From the NCBI GenBank assembly GCA_009809945.1, contig WTPW01002158.1, positions 1 through 64,000 of the forward strand: DNA of 64,000 bases, in the 5' to 3' direction. Numbering within the stretch: position 1 is the first letter of the stretch; every line of letters begins with the position of its first letter. Position numbers and translations under genes: made by a program. Below, piece after piece: positions 34,667-46,487 of this stretch. The notes beneath the pieces are model-generated. The model had not been told where the DNA came from and did no database searches. It saw only the letters and a list, made by a program, of their open reading frames with translations. Origin of the DNA: Gigaspora margarita. Lineage: Eukaryota; Glomeromycota; Glomeromycetes; Diversisporales; Gigasporaceae.

Positions 34667-34915
34667 ACCAAAATTGATTTTTGAAAAAGGCCTATTTCGT
34701 CTTCATTAGAGAAAATTAAATTTTTTTATAAGGAAGAGCAAATAAAATTTATATAGATATGTTCCTTATAATTTCATCTATTCAAAAAAAGTATCAAATA
34801 ATTTCGTTTTTCAAGTAAAATAGGTCAAAAACAATTTCGTCTTCAAATTTTAATTTCAGGTTTTCAAACCCGAAATGATTTCATCCTCATGTATAATCAA
34901 GAACCAAAAGCTTGT
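34667..34915. repeat. dispersed repeat, copy B (partner 19266-19528)
   Basis: It runs from GATGCCACCAAAATTGATTT to AATGATTTCATCCTCATGTA, with many ATTTCGTC/GACGAAAT motifs inside. It interrupts the transposase pseudogene between the segment ending ...GFTSTVPICIKN and the next coding-like piece. Copy A, reverse oriented, is overwritten by T blocks. Confidence 0.6.
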
Positions 34916-36479
34916 GAATTTTTTTACTTCTTCATACATATGGCTTCGAACTTTACATAATTGGCAAAAAGAATACAGCATTCCCTATTTTTTAAGTACC
35001 TTTTGCGAAACAAGATAGTACTCTATTTCCAAGGTTTGCTTGGGTGTATCTACTTTTGAACAAGGTTTCCAATATTGTCTTAGATTAAGTGAAACTAAAA
35101 AACAAAGTACCCAAAAATCAAAGATGATATAAAAGCTATCACTAATAACAGATACTATTTTGCTAGTAATAACATACTAGTTAAAGTAATTAAGCCCATT
35201 GTTGATGCAATTGGAAGGCTCGAAGCAAGAGAAGCAACTCTAGCCAATATTTTCAAAGAATTAATTCACATACACTTAAAAATATTTAGGCTTGATATTC
35301 CTATTATCAGTTTCAAAGTCCATATACTCGCTATCATTAGTAAAAGAGCAAGAGAATTTTTTGACAAAATTTACTTTATTGTTTTGTTTTTTTTCAACTT
35401 ATAAGAATATGGCTATTTCAAGGTACATGAATGAAGATCATATTATATATGGGTGCTTGGAATTGGCTAGAGTTTGGAACTTCAAAAAAAAGGTTGCTAT
35501 TTTTTTTTGCAAAAAAATAATTGGCTATAACAATAATGACCCCCCTTCGACTTCTTATCTATAAATTCACAAAAATCTCTTCGAGTATTTTGAACAGAAT
35601 TTACTGGCAACTCTCTTCTTCTTTATTGGTTCGCTTTGAAAGTTCTTGCAATTGTCTCCCATGGTACTGCGTGTGAATGACTTTTTTCTTCTTTAGATTT
35701 TACAAAAACTAAGTCAAGAAATTGACTTTCTTCTGGTATACTTTCTAGACTTGAACATATCAAAAGCGAACTTCAAAAGGTTGTCTTAACTAAAAAAAAA
35801 TTTGAACAAAAAAGGCTTCAAGTATCTGGGCCCCTTAAAGAAAATGTTAGCATATTTTTTGAAGATAATAAGAACAAAGAAGATTATAAAGAAATAGGAC
35901 AAGAAAAAATAGATGAATTAGATGAAATTAATGAGAATATTGATTTAGTTGATATTGAATATGAGAAAATATATGTAGTAGAGGAATTCTTCAACTTTGA
36001 TGTATTTGAAAGAGATCAAGAAGCTTTTTCACTTAATCACTTCATGCTACAAAGTTTAGATAGTAAAGAAGGCTAGTCAATTGAGAATATTATTTCTTTT
36101 TAGATGAAATGGTACATTATCAAAACTTGTACACTTATCAAATTATAACAATTTGCAAATTAGAATAAGTAATGCATATTTTGAAGAAGAAATATAATAA
36201 ACTTACCAAGAATCAATTGATAATATAAAATTATGAATTTTAAGTAAAAATCTTGTAATTTTTCAAATCAAAAGCATTCATAAAATATATAAAAAAAAAT
36301 TTGAAGTTGGTTCTTGTATTTTAGTTATTTTAGTATAAATCTTACTGTAAAACGTTGTTTATAAAAAAGAATAAAGTATAATAATAGAATAAAGTATAAT
36401 AATGACTTAAAAAATAGGGCATGTAATTGAAACCTGTACATTTGTATGCTTGGATCTAATCTTTTAATAAGGATAATAA

Positions 36480-36790
36480 AATAATGAGTTGGTTCAAGAA
36501 GCATTTTTTTAAATTTAATTAAATTAGATCAATGGAATTCATGCATCATGTGATATTTTGATATTTGATTGGCTAATGCTATCAGATATAATTAGAAGTG
36601 TAGCTAGTCAACTAATGCAAAAGACAAGAAGGGATGTCAGAAAGTTACGAATAGTAATTTTTTAGATGGAAGGCATGCTCTATAGTATGAGAGCATGTCT
36701 TAACTCAGGACAGGCCCTTAGAGGCATACCAAATTTTTTACCCGTGCTTTAAACCCTAATGTAGTATAATACATATTATAAGATTTGGTA
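36480..36790. other. spacer with GCATGC-type repeat remnant
   Basis: 36665-36740 carries GGCATGCTC, GAGCATGTC and GGCATACC and resembles the ends of the element at 29590-30415. I see nothing else. Confidence 0.45.
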
Positions 36791-36940
36791 TAATGTAAAA
36801 TCAAAACAATCTAAATAATACTTTTTTTATTAGTTAGAGTTAGGATAAGATAAGTAGTATATAGAGAAAAAGAAGGTTTATAGTAAAATTTTGCAAAAAA
36901 TTTTTTTGTTATAGCATAAAATGTAGTTTTATAAACAAAA

Positions 36941-37235
36941 TTACCATATATTTCTGAAAATAAGCTACCTTTTTTGGGCCAAAAATTACATGAAAAAATG
37001 TAGTTTCTAATTGTTGAATTTTTTATAAAATTAAAAAACGTACTAATAAAAAGTTGTTCAAATGATGTTAAATATTGTTGTAAGTGTATTCTGATGCCCT
37101 GAACAAGTTTACTTAATGACACTTTTGAGATTTACTTAGTAAAATTTGGACTTTTATATGTAGCAACTGCTAATGCGTTTTTTGAGATTTTTGAAAAAAA
37201 TCAGGGGGTAGCTTATTTTCAGGAATATATGGTAA
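36941..37235. mobile_element. MITE of the GTAGCTTATTTT family
   Basis: The ends TTACCATATATTTCTGAAAA and its near-complement at 37216-37235 are inverted over 28 bases with one mismatch. The interior (GAACAAGTTTACTTAATG, AGCAACTGCTAATGC) is shared with copies at 50858, 59138 and, more distantly, 56.9 and 63.5 kb. No coding capacity is seen. Confidence 0.8.
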
Positions 37236-38085
37236 ACAATATTATAACCTACAAATAATTTTTTAAAATATTACTACTTTTTAATTTCACATTATATTTA
37301 ATCTTACAATCTAATTGGTTTATTAGTAGATGTGTTACAATTTTAGTAAATGTGCTACAATGTGTTAATGCTAAATTATATAATTCTAAAAAAATTTTTT
37401 ATAATTATATTATTTTGTTATTTATTTATTATTAAGATAACTATATAGAATTTATTATTTATTATTACCTCTTGTTATAATTACCTAATTTTTGTTTTTA
37501 AGAAGGTAATTATATCAAGGTAACTATACTTATTTTTTTTATACTAGTTTTAAAAATGCATATATTTATATTTTTTGTAGAAAGTTTTTAATAATCTAAA
37601 CAGAATTTTTGACAATTATGATTATTAACTAATTGAGTTCTAATACCTTTGCTTTTTTTTTTAAAAAAAAAGTCATATGATAATCACATGTTTCAATTGA
37701 TTCATCTTTTATTAATATACCTATATTAGTATAAATTTCTGCTAGAAGCTTATTAACTTCTAATATTATAATCATGTACTATTTAGCAAGTTGAAACTTT
37801 CTATTAATTTTATAAAAATTCTATCTATAAATAACTATCCATTTCATTACATTCATCAAATTTAAAAGTGTCTAATTAGTTTGTCTCATTTTTTGCTATA
37901 GTAAAATTAAAAACTTCTAATTTAAATTCCATATTTTGAGATATTTGAAAATTAGAATATTTGGATTTATTATAACTGTATCAAATGCAAGTTTAGAACT
38001 TCTATTTTTTGAGATTGCAAAGTGAGAATTTTGAAAGTGAGAATTTTGAAGCCTTTTTTTAAAGTTATCAAATAATTTAACCTCT
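37236..38085. other. AT-rich spacer
   Basis: I see no gene. The sequence is low-complexity AT with no clear repeat. Confidence 0.5.
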
Positions 38086-38235
38086 CTACTTTTTGTTTAA
38101 TAAAAAAAAGTTGATCACCAGCCCAATTAGAATTAAAAATTCTGGTTTTTTGCTATTGCAAGTTGATTCCACATGTTCGATATCCAAAGCAAGTTCCTCG
38201 TTTGTATTCGAGTTTTGTAAATTGCGATCAGACAT
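38086..38235 (-). CDS. possible small gene or first exon, unknown function
   Basis: An ATG at 38235 opens a 49-codon frame starting MSDRNLQNSNTNEELALD and including IEHVESTCNSKKPEF, then a hydrophobic run LILIGLVINFFLL. The first 35 residues have balanced, polar composition unlike translated AT-rich spacer, so they may be a real N-terminus or first exon. The hydrophobic tail could be read-through into an intron. No partner exon was found downstream on the minus strand. Confidence 0.3.
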   Translation of the reverse strand: MSDRNLQNSNTNEELALDIEHVESTCNSKKPEFLILIGLVINFFLLNKK

Positions 38236-39305
38236 CAAGAGCCCAAAGTCGATTCTAATAATAAATTTTGCGCAATAAAAACATCATTGTTTTGATATAT
38301 CGTTATAAAAAGTTTAATTCTGATTAATGGTCTGATTTCATGATTTACACATAATCTGATCACTCCTTTTTGAAAATAGCTGTAAACAAGTATAAGAGTC
38401 CTGTAAAAAATTTTTCCGAATGTTTCCATTATTTATCCATACTTTTTGCGAAAACTCCATGAATTTGCAACATGATCAACAAAATCACAAGCCGAATAAT
38501 CTCCATGATTTTATAAATTCCGTGAAAAACATGGAATGTAAAACACGGATCGACTTTTTTATAGGGGAGGGTTAAAAAGAATCCGCGATTTCATTTTAAT
38601 TATGATCCGCGACAATTATTAGCTCTTTTAAATTATGTATTTTAAAATAATATCTATAGATTATTTTATACAAATACAAATAAGAATATTTGGATTAAAA
38701 ATTTATTAATGATTAAAACTAATTTCTATATATTGTAAATTCTTGAAATAATGCCTATGCCCGTTATTTTGAGGATTTATGGTAAATTATTTTCATTTTT
38801 TTTAAAATTTATATTATGTATTAATCTTATAATTATATTGATTTTATTTGATAGTATGATAGTGTAGTTTTAAAACTCTATTAATAAAAAAAAAAAAAAA
38901 AATGATAACGAGAAATTTTTAAAAAAATAATTATATAAAGTCGCAAATGCTTTATTATTCTAAATATGTTGTTTATTGTATTGACAATAAAATATTAAAA
39001 AAAATTTTAACTAAATACAATATAAAAATATTTTATTATTTATTTTAGTTGGTGAATTTTTTCAAGTTTGCAAATTTGTTAATTGTTTTTAAAAATTGAA
39101 TAAATCGGTTTAAATGCTTTTAGACACACTTTTACGTTTATATATCGGTTATATAATTTAATTTAATATTTATTTAGTACAGCAATACAACGTTCAAGTA
39201 CTTAATCATATTTATTCGTTTCAATTAATTATTCTTTTAAATAATATACATTAAAAACGTTCATTACAGATTATTTTAAGTTATTTTAATATAATTTATT
39301 CAATT
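38236..39305. other. AT-rich spacer between small ORF and BTB-LRR gene
   Basis: This lies 3' of the BTB-LRR gene. It contains an A-run at 38886-38901. I see no gene. Confidence 0.5.
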
Positions 39306-42116
39306 TTATTGTTCTATATTTATACTTGGATTGTTTGATTTTATTTTAATACCATTCGATCGAATATCCAAAAAAGTCAGTGTAGAGTTTTTGTGCAGTG
39401 CATTAGCTAATGCTTTTCCTCCTTCTAAACCAAGATTATTACAATAAAGATTTAAAGAAGTTAGCGAAGTGTTCTTGCAAAGTGCATCTGCTAATGATTT
39501 TCCTCCTTCTGATCCAAGTTTATTATAACCGAGGTTTAAATAAGTCAACGAATTGTTTTTGCAAAGTGCATCTGCTAATACTTTTTCACCTTCTGAACCA
39601 AGATTATTCATACTAAGATTCAAATAAGTCAGTGTAGTGTTCTTGCAAAGAGCATTTGCTAATGCTTTTGCACCTTCTAATCCAAGATTACTATTACTTA
39701 GATCCAAAGAAATCAAAGTAGTGTTCTTGCAAAGCGCATCGGCCAATGATTTTCCTCCTTCTGGTCCAAGGTTATTATAACTAAGGTTCAAATAAGTCAA
39801 TGCGGTGTTCTTACAAAGTGCACCTGCTAAAGCTTTTTCACCTTCTGATCCAAGATTATTAATACAAAGATCTAAAGATGTCAGTGTAGTGTTTTTGGAA
39901 AGTGCATGTGCTAATGCTTTTATCCCTTCTGCTCCAAGATTATTCATACTAAGATTCAAAGATGTCAGTGCGGTATTCCTGCGTAATGCACTTGCTAATG
40001 CCTTTTCACCTTCTGACCCAAGATTATTCATGCTAAGATGTAAAGAAATCAGAGTAGTGTTTTTACAAAGTGCACTTGCTAATGCTTTTCCTCCTTCTAA
40101 TCCAAGATTATTATAACTAAGATTCAATGATGTCAATGTGGTGTTTTTGCAAAGTGCATCAGCTAACGCTTTTCCTCCACCTGAACCAAGATTATTCTCG
40201 ATAAGATCCAAAGAAATTAGAGTAGTGTTTTTGCAAAGTGCATCAGCTAACAATTTTCCTCCTTCCGATCCAAGATTATTCTTACTAAGATTTAAAGAAG
40301 TCAATATATTATTCTTGCAAAGTGCATCTGCAAATGATTTTCCTACAGGTTGTTTAAAAACATTTGTTATAAAGTTAATGGAACCAAGTTTATTTTCGCC
40401 AAGATTTAAAGAAGTCAACGTGTTGTTCTTGCAGAGAGCATTGGCTAATGCTTTTCCTCCTTCTAATTCAATATTATTACAATAAAGATCCAAAGAAGTT
40501 AAAGTGGTGTTATTACAAAGAGCAATTGCTAATGCTTTTCCTTCTTCTGAACCAAAATTATTCCTAGAAAGATTCAAAGAAATCAACGCAGTATTCTCAC
40601 AAAGTGCATCAGCTAATGCACTTCCTCCATCTGGGCCAAGATTATTATAACAAAGATTCAAAGAAGTTAACGTGGTATTCTTGCGAAGTGAATATGCTAG
40701 CGCTTTTCCTCCTTCTGACCCAAGATTATTAGAATAAAGATTTAAAGACGTAAGCGTGGTATTCTTGCAAAGTGCATCAGCTAATGCTTTTCCACCTTCT
40801 GATCCAAGATTATTATTTCTAAGATTCAAAGAAGTCAGAGTGGTATTCTTGCAAAGTACCTTTATTAATTCGTTTAAATTTTCACTTCCACATTTACGAG
40901 ATAAATCCCAAGTTGAAGCATTTTTTTGATCCTCAGAACTATGTTGACTATTTCCGAGAATTTCTTCAAAAAGTTCTAATGCTTTAAAAAATTTACCTTG
41001 TGTAAAACATTCATGTACTTCTTTTCTCAAATACTCAAGAATATTATTATCTTTCATAGAAGTTTCAGTAGAATTGTTATTTCTATTTGAAACTGTAATA
41101 TTTTTTGGAGGTAATATGGTACCTGAAATAGTACGTGGAGATAAAATATTACCTGAAATAGTACGTGGAGGTAAAATAGTTGAAGTAATAGATCTATTTG
41201 GAGCAGCCAATTTTGACAAAATATCTCTCCACAAATTTTGGTCTAAAATTAAATGATAAGGATATAATTTATCCATAACATCTTCACCAGTAATTTGAAA
41301 ATATCGAATATGAGGTAAACAATTTTTAAGAGTAGTTTTTAAAGTTAAAAAATTAGCATTAGACCATTTTGTAGGATTAGGATCAAGATCAGGGTTTCGA
41401 GCAATTCCCCATTTAATAACTTGATCCCAAATTTCTTTTTCATCCATATTTAAATTATCAAGTTTTAAAAGAGAGACCAAAGCATTTTCTGAAAGATTCA
41501 TATAATCATCAGAATTAAAAATAATATCTGGTCTTTTAGCAATAATATCATTACAAAATTCTTGTAAATATTTAAAATTATCATTTTCAAAACTTATTTT
41601 ATAAGTTTTGGTAAAATTTCGACGTAACCATAATGAATGATTTTGAATCAATTGTATTTGCGCAGCATTTTTCAATTCTTCAAGACCAAATTCGTTAGCA
41701 GGAGTTAAAAGATCAAGAATTGTAGATACATCGATTCTATTGAATTGAATGATGCCACCATAAATATACCTATTTGAATTAAAAAAAAAAAAAAACTTAC
41801 TGTAAATCATACTTTGTGAATATAAATTTTTAATGAATGTTTATAACAATATTTTAATGACATACTTAATAATAATTTCAAAAACATTAACAGAAATATG
41901 TGGTGTACTGATTTTTTTAATATTCTTTTCGTTGTAAATAGTCTTGACCAACTCTTCACGAAAATAAGAACATCGAGAATTCAAAATAACTGAATGTGCT
42001 TTAAATATTTTATGGTTCGGTGTCTGACCAACTTCAATTAATACATTACAATCTTTACCATTTTCAAGAAGGTTTATTAAATCGTAAGAAAGTTTTTTAA
42101 AAAATTCTATATCCAT
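39306..42116 (-). CDS. BTB-BACK-leucine-rich-repeat protein, 904 aa, two exons
   Basis: Exon 1 runs 42116-41866 and exon 2 41769-39306. The intron (41865-41770) starts GTATGT and ends with AG; the join restores IKYIYGG, the usual end of a BTB fold. Domains are BTB about residues 15-125 (KDCNVLIEVG, FKAHSVILNSRCSYFRE), BACK about 130-240 (SENALVSLLKLDNL, EKEIWDQVIKWGI), a linker, then from about 385 to the end 17 repeats of 28 residues of ribonuclease-inhibitor type (NNLGSEGGKALADALCKNTT). The sixth repeat carries a 10-residue insertion, and the last is degenerate. BTB-BACK proteins usually serve as Cullin-3 substrate adaptors with a Kelch or other binding domain; here the LRRs would be the recognition surface (inference). 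Plus-strand open frames inside the repeats are shadows. Upstream and downstream are gene-free. Confidence 0.92.
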
Positions 42117-43358
42117 TTATGAAATATGAAGCAAAGAAAAGAAAAAAGTTTGAAAGGAATAAAATTGATCTGGTATCAGTACAAAGAATTATTTATTTTT
42201 AAAAAAATATTATACTTAGAAAATCTCTTAACAATATTCACGTCGATTTATCAATCCTATGAGCTCAAAAAAGAACGATCTAATTTGTTGTCTGCTAATC
42301 ATTTAATTTTAGAGAGTGATTATTCTAATAATATAACATGGTACGCGTTATTCTATATGAACTATTGACCTATTAAAAGTTATGATCATCGTAAATGACT
42401 TTCAAAATAAGAACACATTAGGCGCTTGATTTTAATAATTAAAAAAAAAAAATCGAGTGATGATAATTTGGATAGTAAGGTTGTTTAATAAGTATACAAT
42501 ATTGTGCAAAAATTGTCAATAACGGTAATTTGCCAGCATCGGTGTTATGATTCGCAGGGAGTTATCGACTGAGTTGCTCTAATTTGAACATGTTTACGTC
42601 GTAATGGATAATATGCGAAAACATAATTACTGAACACTGTCCATAGATTTACTAAATTGAAAGATTTTGGTAGCCTAAATTAGGCATGTTTAAATCACTA
42701 ACTTTTTTTATACAAGTGGGCTTTCAAAAAAGTCATCCGGTAAATAATTTTTTATTATATAATATAAATTCATATAATACATATAATACATAGCGCTTTT
42801 CAAATTACTGTGATCATCAAATTTCACACCACACATCACTGGAAATCTCAAAGTCTGGAAATCTTTCAAAAAAAATTTGTTATAAAAAAAAGTCAAGAGG
42901 AATTTCCATGTGATGACAATCATTTGCTGATTACAGTAATTTGTAAAAATTCATCTACCTTGACTTACCAATTTTATAGTAGTTTGTATTATAATATAAT
43001 GAAAAATATAAACCCGGTGAAAATATAATTTCCCTTATATTTTTGAATGCATTTTTAAAATTTAATATTGTTTATTTATATATATTTTCAATTTTAAATG
43101 ACCTTTAAAATACGGTTATGATTCGATTCCCCGAAAGCTATTTCCGACAGCCACTTTACCCGACATCACACAGGGTGACAATCTGTTAAAAATGTTATAG
43201 CCGCAACTAATCAAATGCTAACCCTAACTCTATGTACCTCAAATGCAATAAATTTTTATAAAAACAATTTTAAAAGACTGACTTTTCTTCATTAAGCCAT
43301 ACAAATTTAATTACTTGGTTTTCATAACATGAATTTTTAAATTGACCCGGCCGGCCGG

Positions 43359-43359
<1 letters not shown>
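42117..43359. other. intergenic, 5' side of the BTB-LRR gene
   Basis: I see no second gene. Short open frames here are low-complexity. A GC-rich CCGGCCGGC block stands at 43348-43358, immediately before the T run. No clear promoter element can be named. Confidence 0.5.

Positions 43360-43413
<54 letters not shown>
43360..43413. repeat. uninterrupted run of 54 T
   Basis: 54 T lie directly before the left inverted repeat of the element at 43414-44744. It is not part of the 48-base lattice, which ends near 26.27 kb. The length may be unreliable in the assembly. Confidence 0.95.
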
Positions 43414-43416
<3 letters not shown>

Positions 43417-43644
43417 GCTATTTTCATAATTCCTGGAACACCTGATAAAAATTGACCGAATGATTTATAATAAAATAAATGATATAATGATCATTTTACG
43501 ATTGTCATAACAATAATATCAACGATTTTAAATTTTGCTTGTCCAACATGTTTGGTGTGCTTAGTTTGTACGAAAATTTATGGAAAAAACTGTTCATGTC
43601 AACCAATAAACCTTAACAAGAAATGTAAAAAGGAATCAATATAG

Positions 43645-43800
43645 ATTAGACCTTTATAACAAATATATTACTCGAACAGGTTCCGCTATTAAACAAGTTA
43701 AATATGATCATGAATTTGTCGACTGGTTTAAAAATGAAACTCGGGCTAGGATTCCAAGCGACCAAGATATTATTAATATTTTTTCGAGAATGCATGAAGA
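43645..43800 (+). pseudogene. exon-like remnant inside the TIR element
   Basis: One plus-strand frame reads LYNKYITRTGSAIKQVKYDH and then EFVDWFKNETRARIPSDQD, IINIFSRMHEE, followed by a GTAAAA possible donor. The composition is protein-like, in contrast to its surroundings, and suggests a captured gene piece. I do not recognise the family. Confidence 0.4.
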
Positions 43801-43849
43801 AGTAAAAAATTTTATATGTTTATATTTATTTATATATTTTTTGTCTTCG

Positions 43850-44570
43850 ACAAGAAGCGAAAAATAATTAGAAATAAAATAAATATTTTCATTTGCACGA
43901 AAACGGATCTTGCCAAAGAATAGGAATCAAATTTAGTTTAATTTTTTTAAAAACGAATTTTTCGTCTTCAACAAGAAACAAAAATAATTAGAAATGAATA
44001 AATGCCTTCGTTTGAACGAAATGGACCTTGCCAAAATAGGAATCGAAATTTAGTTTAATTTTTTAAAAATGAATTTTTCATCTTCGACAAGAAACGAAAA
44101 ATAACTAGAAATAAATAAATGCCTTCGTTTGAACGAAAATAGAACTTGCCAAAGAATAGGAATTGAAGTTTTTATACAATTTTTTTTTAAAACTAATAAT
44201 TTTCGTCAAAAATTAAAAATGAATAAAGGCTTCGTTTGAATGAAAATGGATCTTGCCAAAGAATAGGAATTGAAATTTTACGTAATTTTTTTAAAAACGG
44301 ATTTTCGTCGAAAAATAATTAGAAATGAATAAAGGTTTGTTTGAACGAAAATGAATCTTGCCAAAGTATAGGAATTAAACCCAAATTTTCGTCGAAAAAT
44401 AATTAGAAATGAATAAAGGCTTCGTTTGAATGAAAATGAACCTTGTCAAAGAATAGGAATTGAAATTTTATACAATTTTTTAAAACCGAATTTTCGTCGA
44501 AAAAGAATAAGGGCTTCGTTTGAGCAAAAAGGACCTGCCAAAGAATAGGAATTGAAATTTTACGACTTAC
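43850..44570. repeat. tandem array, seven units of about 85-120 bp
   Basis: Units share CTTGCCAAAGAATAGGAAT, TTTTCGTC and AATAATTAGAAATGAATAAA. Unit starts (CTTGCCAAAG-like) lie near 43908, 44028, 44145, 44252, 44355, 44441 and 44533, so spacing shortens from about 118 to about 90. The minus-strand open frame through it is a by-product. Confidence 0.8.
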
Positions 44571-45256
44571 AAGTGCGACAAGTATGCATGTCAATATTTA
44601 GTCTTATTGTTATTAGTCACCTTATTAAATTACGTATCTGTTACTGAACCTTATTATCCCCGAAATCATCAACTTAATCGAATTGGCCAAAACATCATTC
44701 AGTCAATTTTTATCAGGTGTTCCAGGAATTATGAAAATTGCTGTAAATTTCATATAAAAAGTTTTATAAAAATTTATATATAATTTTTCTTAAAATCCCA
44801 CCCGGTTATTAAAACATATAAAAATTTTTTTTCGAGGTTCCAAATTTTGACCCGGCCGCGTTATGAAACCAATTGATTAATTTTTCGTGGCCTTATTATA
44901 AAACTGTCAAGTAGCTTTTAAAAATATTGAATTTATAAAAAGTTGATTCCTTTTAAAGTAGTAAAATACTATATACTGTATTTTTATTATCTAGTATAGA
45001 CTACCAGCATTATACTTAAAATCAAGGTGAATTGTAGCTTCTCTGTTCATTTAATAACTTTCAAAAGTTAAATTTAGATTGACTAAAATTTTTTTGTACT
45101 TTGAAATAAAATGGAATAATTGGAATGTATTTAAGGATCACGTACTATCAGCACAAATTAGTCGCGTTTTTTTTTTAAAGAAGTTGCCATTAACAATAAA
45201 CTCAAGAAGCCAACTTTTATGGTTTAAAGGAAAAATTTTCTTGTAAACATTTATTA

Positions 45257-45587
45257 TAGCGTAAATTCTCGAGATAGCGTGCATTTGCACGCTATTTTGA
45301 CTACGTGCACGTTATTTTGAATACGCCCATGGGCGTTATTTCGAGATGAAGTGTTAATTCCGGAACTCTCCTGATATGCACCTGATTTACTGATTTACTG
45401 CTATAGATTCACCATTACTTACCCGATATATATTACCGATACAGCACATTGTTTACCCGATACTTGTTCATTCGAGGTGCGCGCTATTTCGAGACGCGCA
45501 TGGGCGTTATTTCAAATTAACTGTTATTTTTAAGGGATACGATTTTAGAAATAACGCCCATGTCCGCTATTTCGAGAATTTACGGTA
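45257..45587. mobile_element. MITE with GTAAATTCTCGA ends
   Basis: GTAAATTCTCGAGATAGCG at the left and CGCTATTTCGAGAATTTAC at the right are inverted with one mismatch. Repeated internal motifs CGCCCATGGGCGTTATTTCGA and similar palindromes make it GC-richer than its surroundings. It lies about 265 bases upstream of the ERG24 start. Confidence 0.75.
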
Positions 45588-45851
45588 ATTCTTATAATGA
45601 ATAATGGATTTCTTTTTTACTTTAAACTTGCGTTTTCAAAAATTTTTTTTTTTTTACACTTGTTCTTATTGAGTAATTAACAGGCGATCTCGTCTATGTT
45701 ATTTGCCTTTACATATTATATATGGTATAGATTCTAATTGGATGATTTCCGAAAAAATCGATGGAATGCAAATTTAAGTGATACAAGATATTCATCGATA
45801 GAAATATAAGGAGCAATAATTTACATTTCTTATTAAACTTTGATAGAAAAT

Positions 45852-46431
45852 ATGCCACCAAAAAATGAATCTGTTCTGAACCCAAAAACTACAAAATATG
45901 AGTTTTTAGGGCCAATTGGTGCATTTCAAATGATTACAGTACTTCCAATTCTTGTTTGCGTTTTACATTTAAGTTGTCAATTCGATGGCAATCCATCTCG
46001 TGAATTAATTATCTACCTATCCAATATTAATAACGTTAAAAATTTATTCACTCTATCCAACATTTTATCACTATTTGATTTAACAGCTTTTTTTGCTTAT
46101 ATTATTTATTTGGCATATTTAATTGTACTTTATTACTTAATACCAGGTCATTGGGTTGAGGGAACTCAACTTCGTGATGGCACAAAATTAAAATACAAAG
46201 TGAATGGATTTTATAGCATGACATTAACAATAATTTTAATTATCATCATTCTAAATACTAAAGGATATGAACCTTTTTTATTCATTGATGAACATTTTAT
46301 CGGATTGATTACCTCATCAATAATTGTGGCTTTCTTCCTTTCGTTGTACGTTTATTTAGATTCATTCCAAGAAGGAAAATTATTAGCGATTGGCGGAAAT
46401 TCTGGAAATGCCATTTATGATGTAAGATATA

Positions 46432-46487
<56 letters not shown>

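Larger units (their letters stand above)
32190..36076 (+). pseudogene. hAT-family transposase, decayed
   Basis: Plus-strand fragments line up as a hAT transposase. There is a BED-type zinc finger around 32240-32630 (YKYCLVKLEERPNKLH...HITKC), interrupted by a MITE. The DUF659 region at 32716-33270 includes MIYGNILFNFAKNPYFQDFL and TDATICLDGWTDISKNS. A segment at 34553-34640 reads EEYPNIIPIRCYLHAFNFIV. Middle fragments follow at 35000-35350. The C-terminal hAT dimerisation region at 35640-35800 includes HGTACE and LSSGILSRLEHIKSELQ, followed by an acidic tail ending at the stop at 36076. In-frame stops and frameshifts are frequent, so it is non-functional. A gap from about 33270 to 34552 has a GTAAAT-like donor and a TATTATAG acceptor and may be an intron enlarged by insertions. 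Confidence 0.8.
43414..44744. mobile_element. TIR element with 43-bp ends
   Basis: The left end ACAGCTATTTTCATAATTCC (43414 to about 43456) is the complement of the right end (44702-44744) over 43 bases with one mismatch. The flanks on both sides contain GACCCGGCCG (about 43344 and 44850). Inside lie a coding-like exon remnant (43645-43800) and a tandem array (43850-44570). No target duplication is evident next to the T run. The class is unknown. Confidence 0.7.

Noticed and set aside
35292..35564. Separate gene of 90 residues
   Set aside because: It overlaps the decayed hAT transposase in another frame; the transposase reading explains the stretch better.
39410..40485. Plus-strand open frames within the LRR gene
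   Set aside because: They are shadows of the 84-base repeats on the opposite strand; the minus strand gives a full BTB-BACK-LRR protein with a proper intron.
43360..43413. 54-T run as part of the lattice
   Set aside because: It has no five-base core and no 48-base neighbours; the lattice stops 17 kb earlier.
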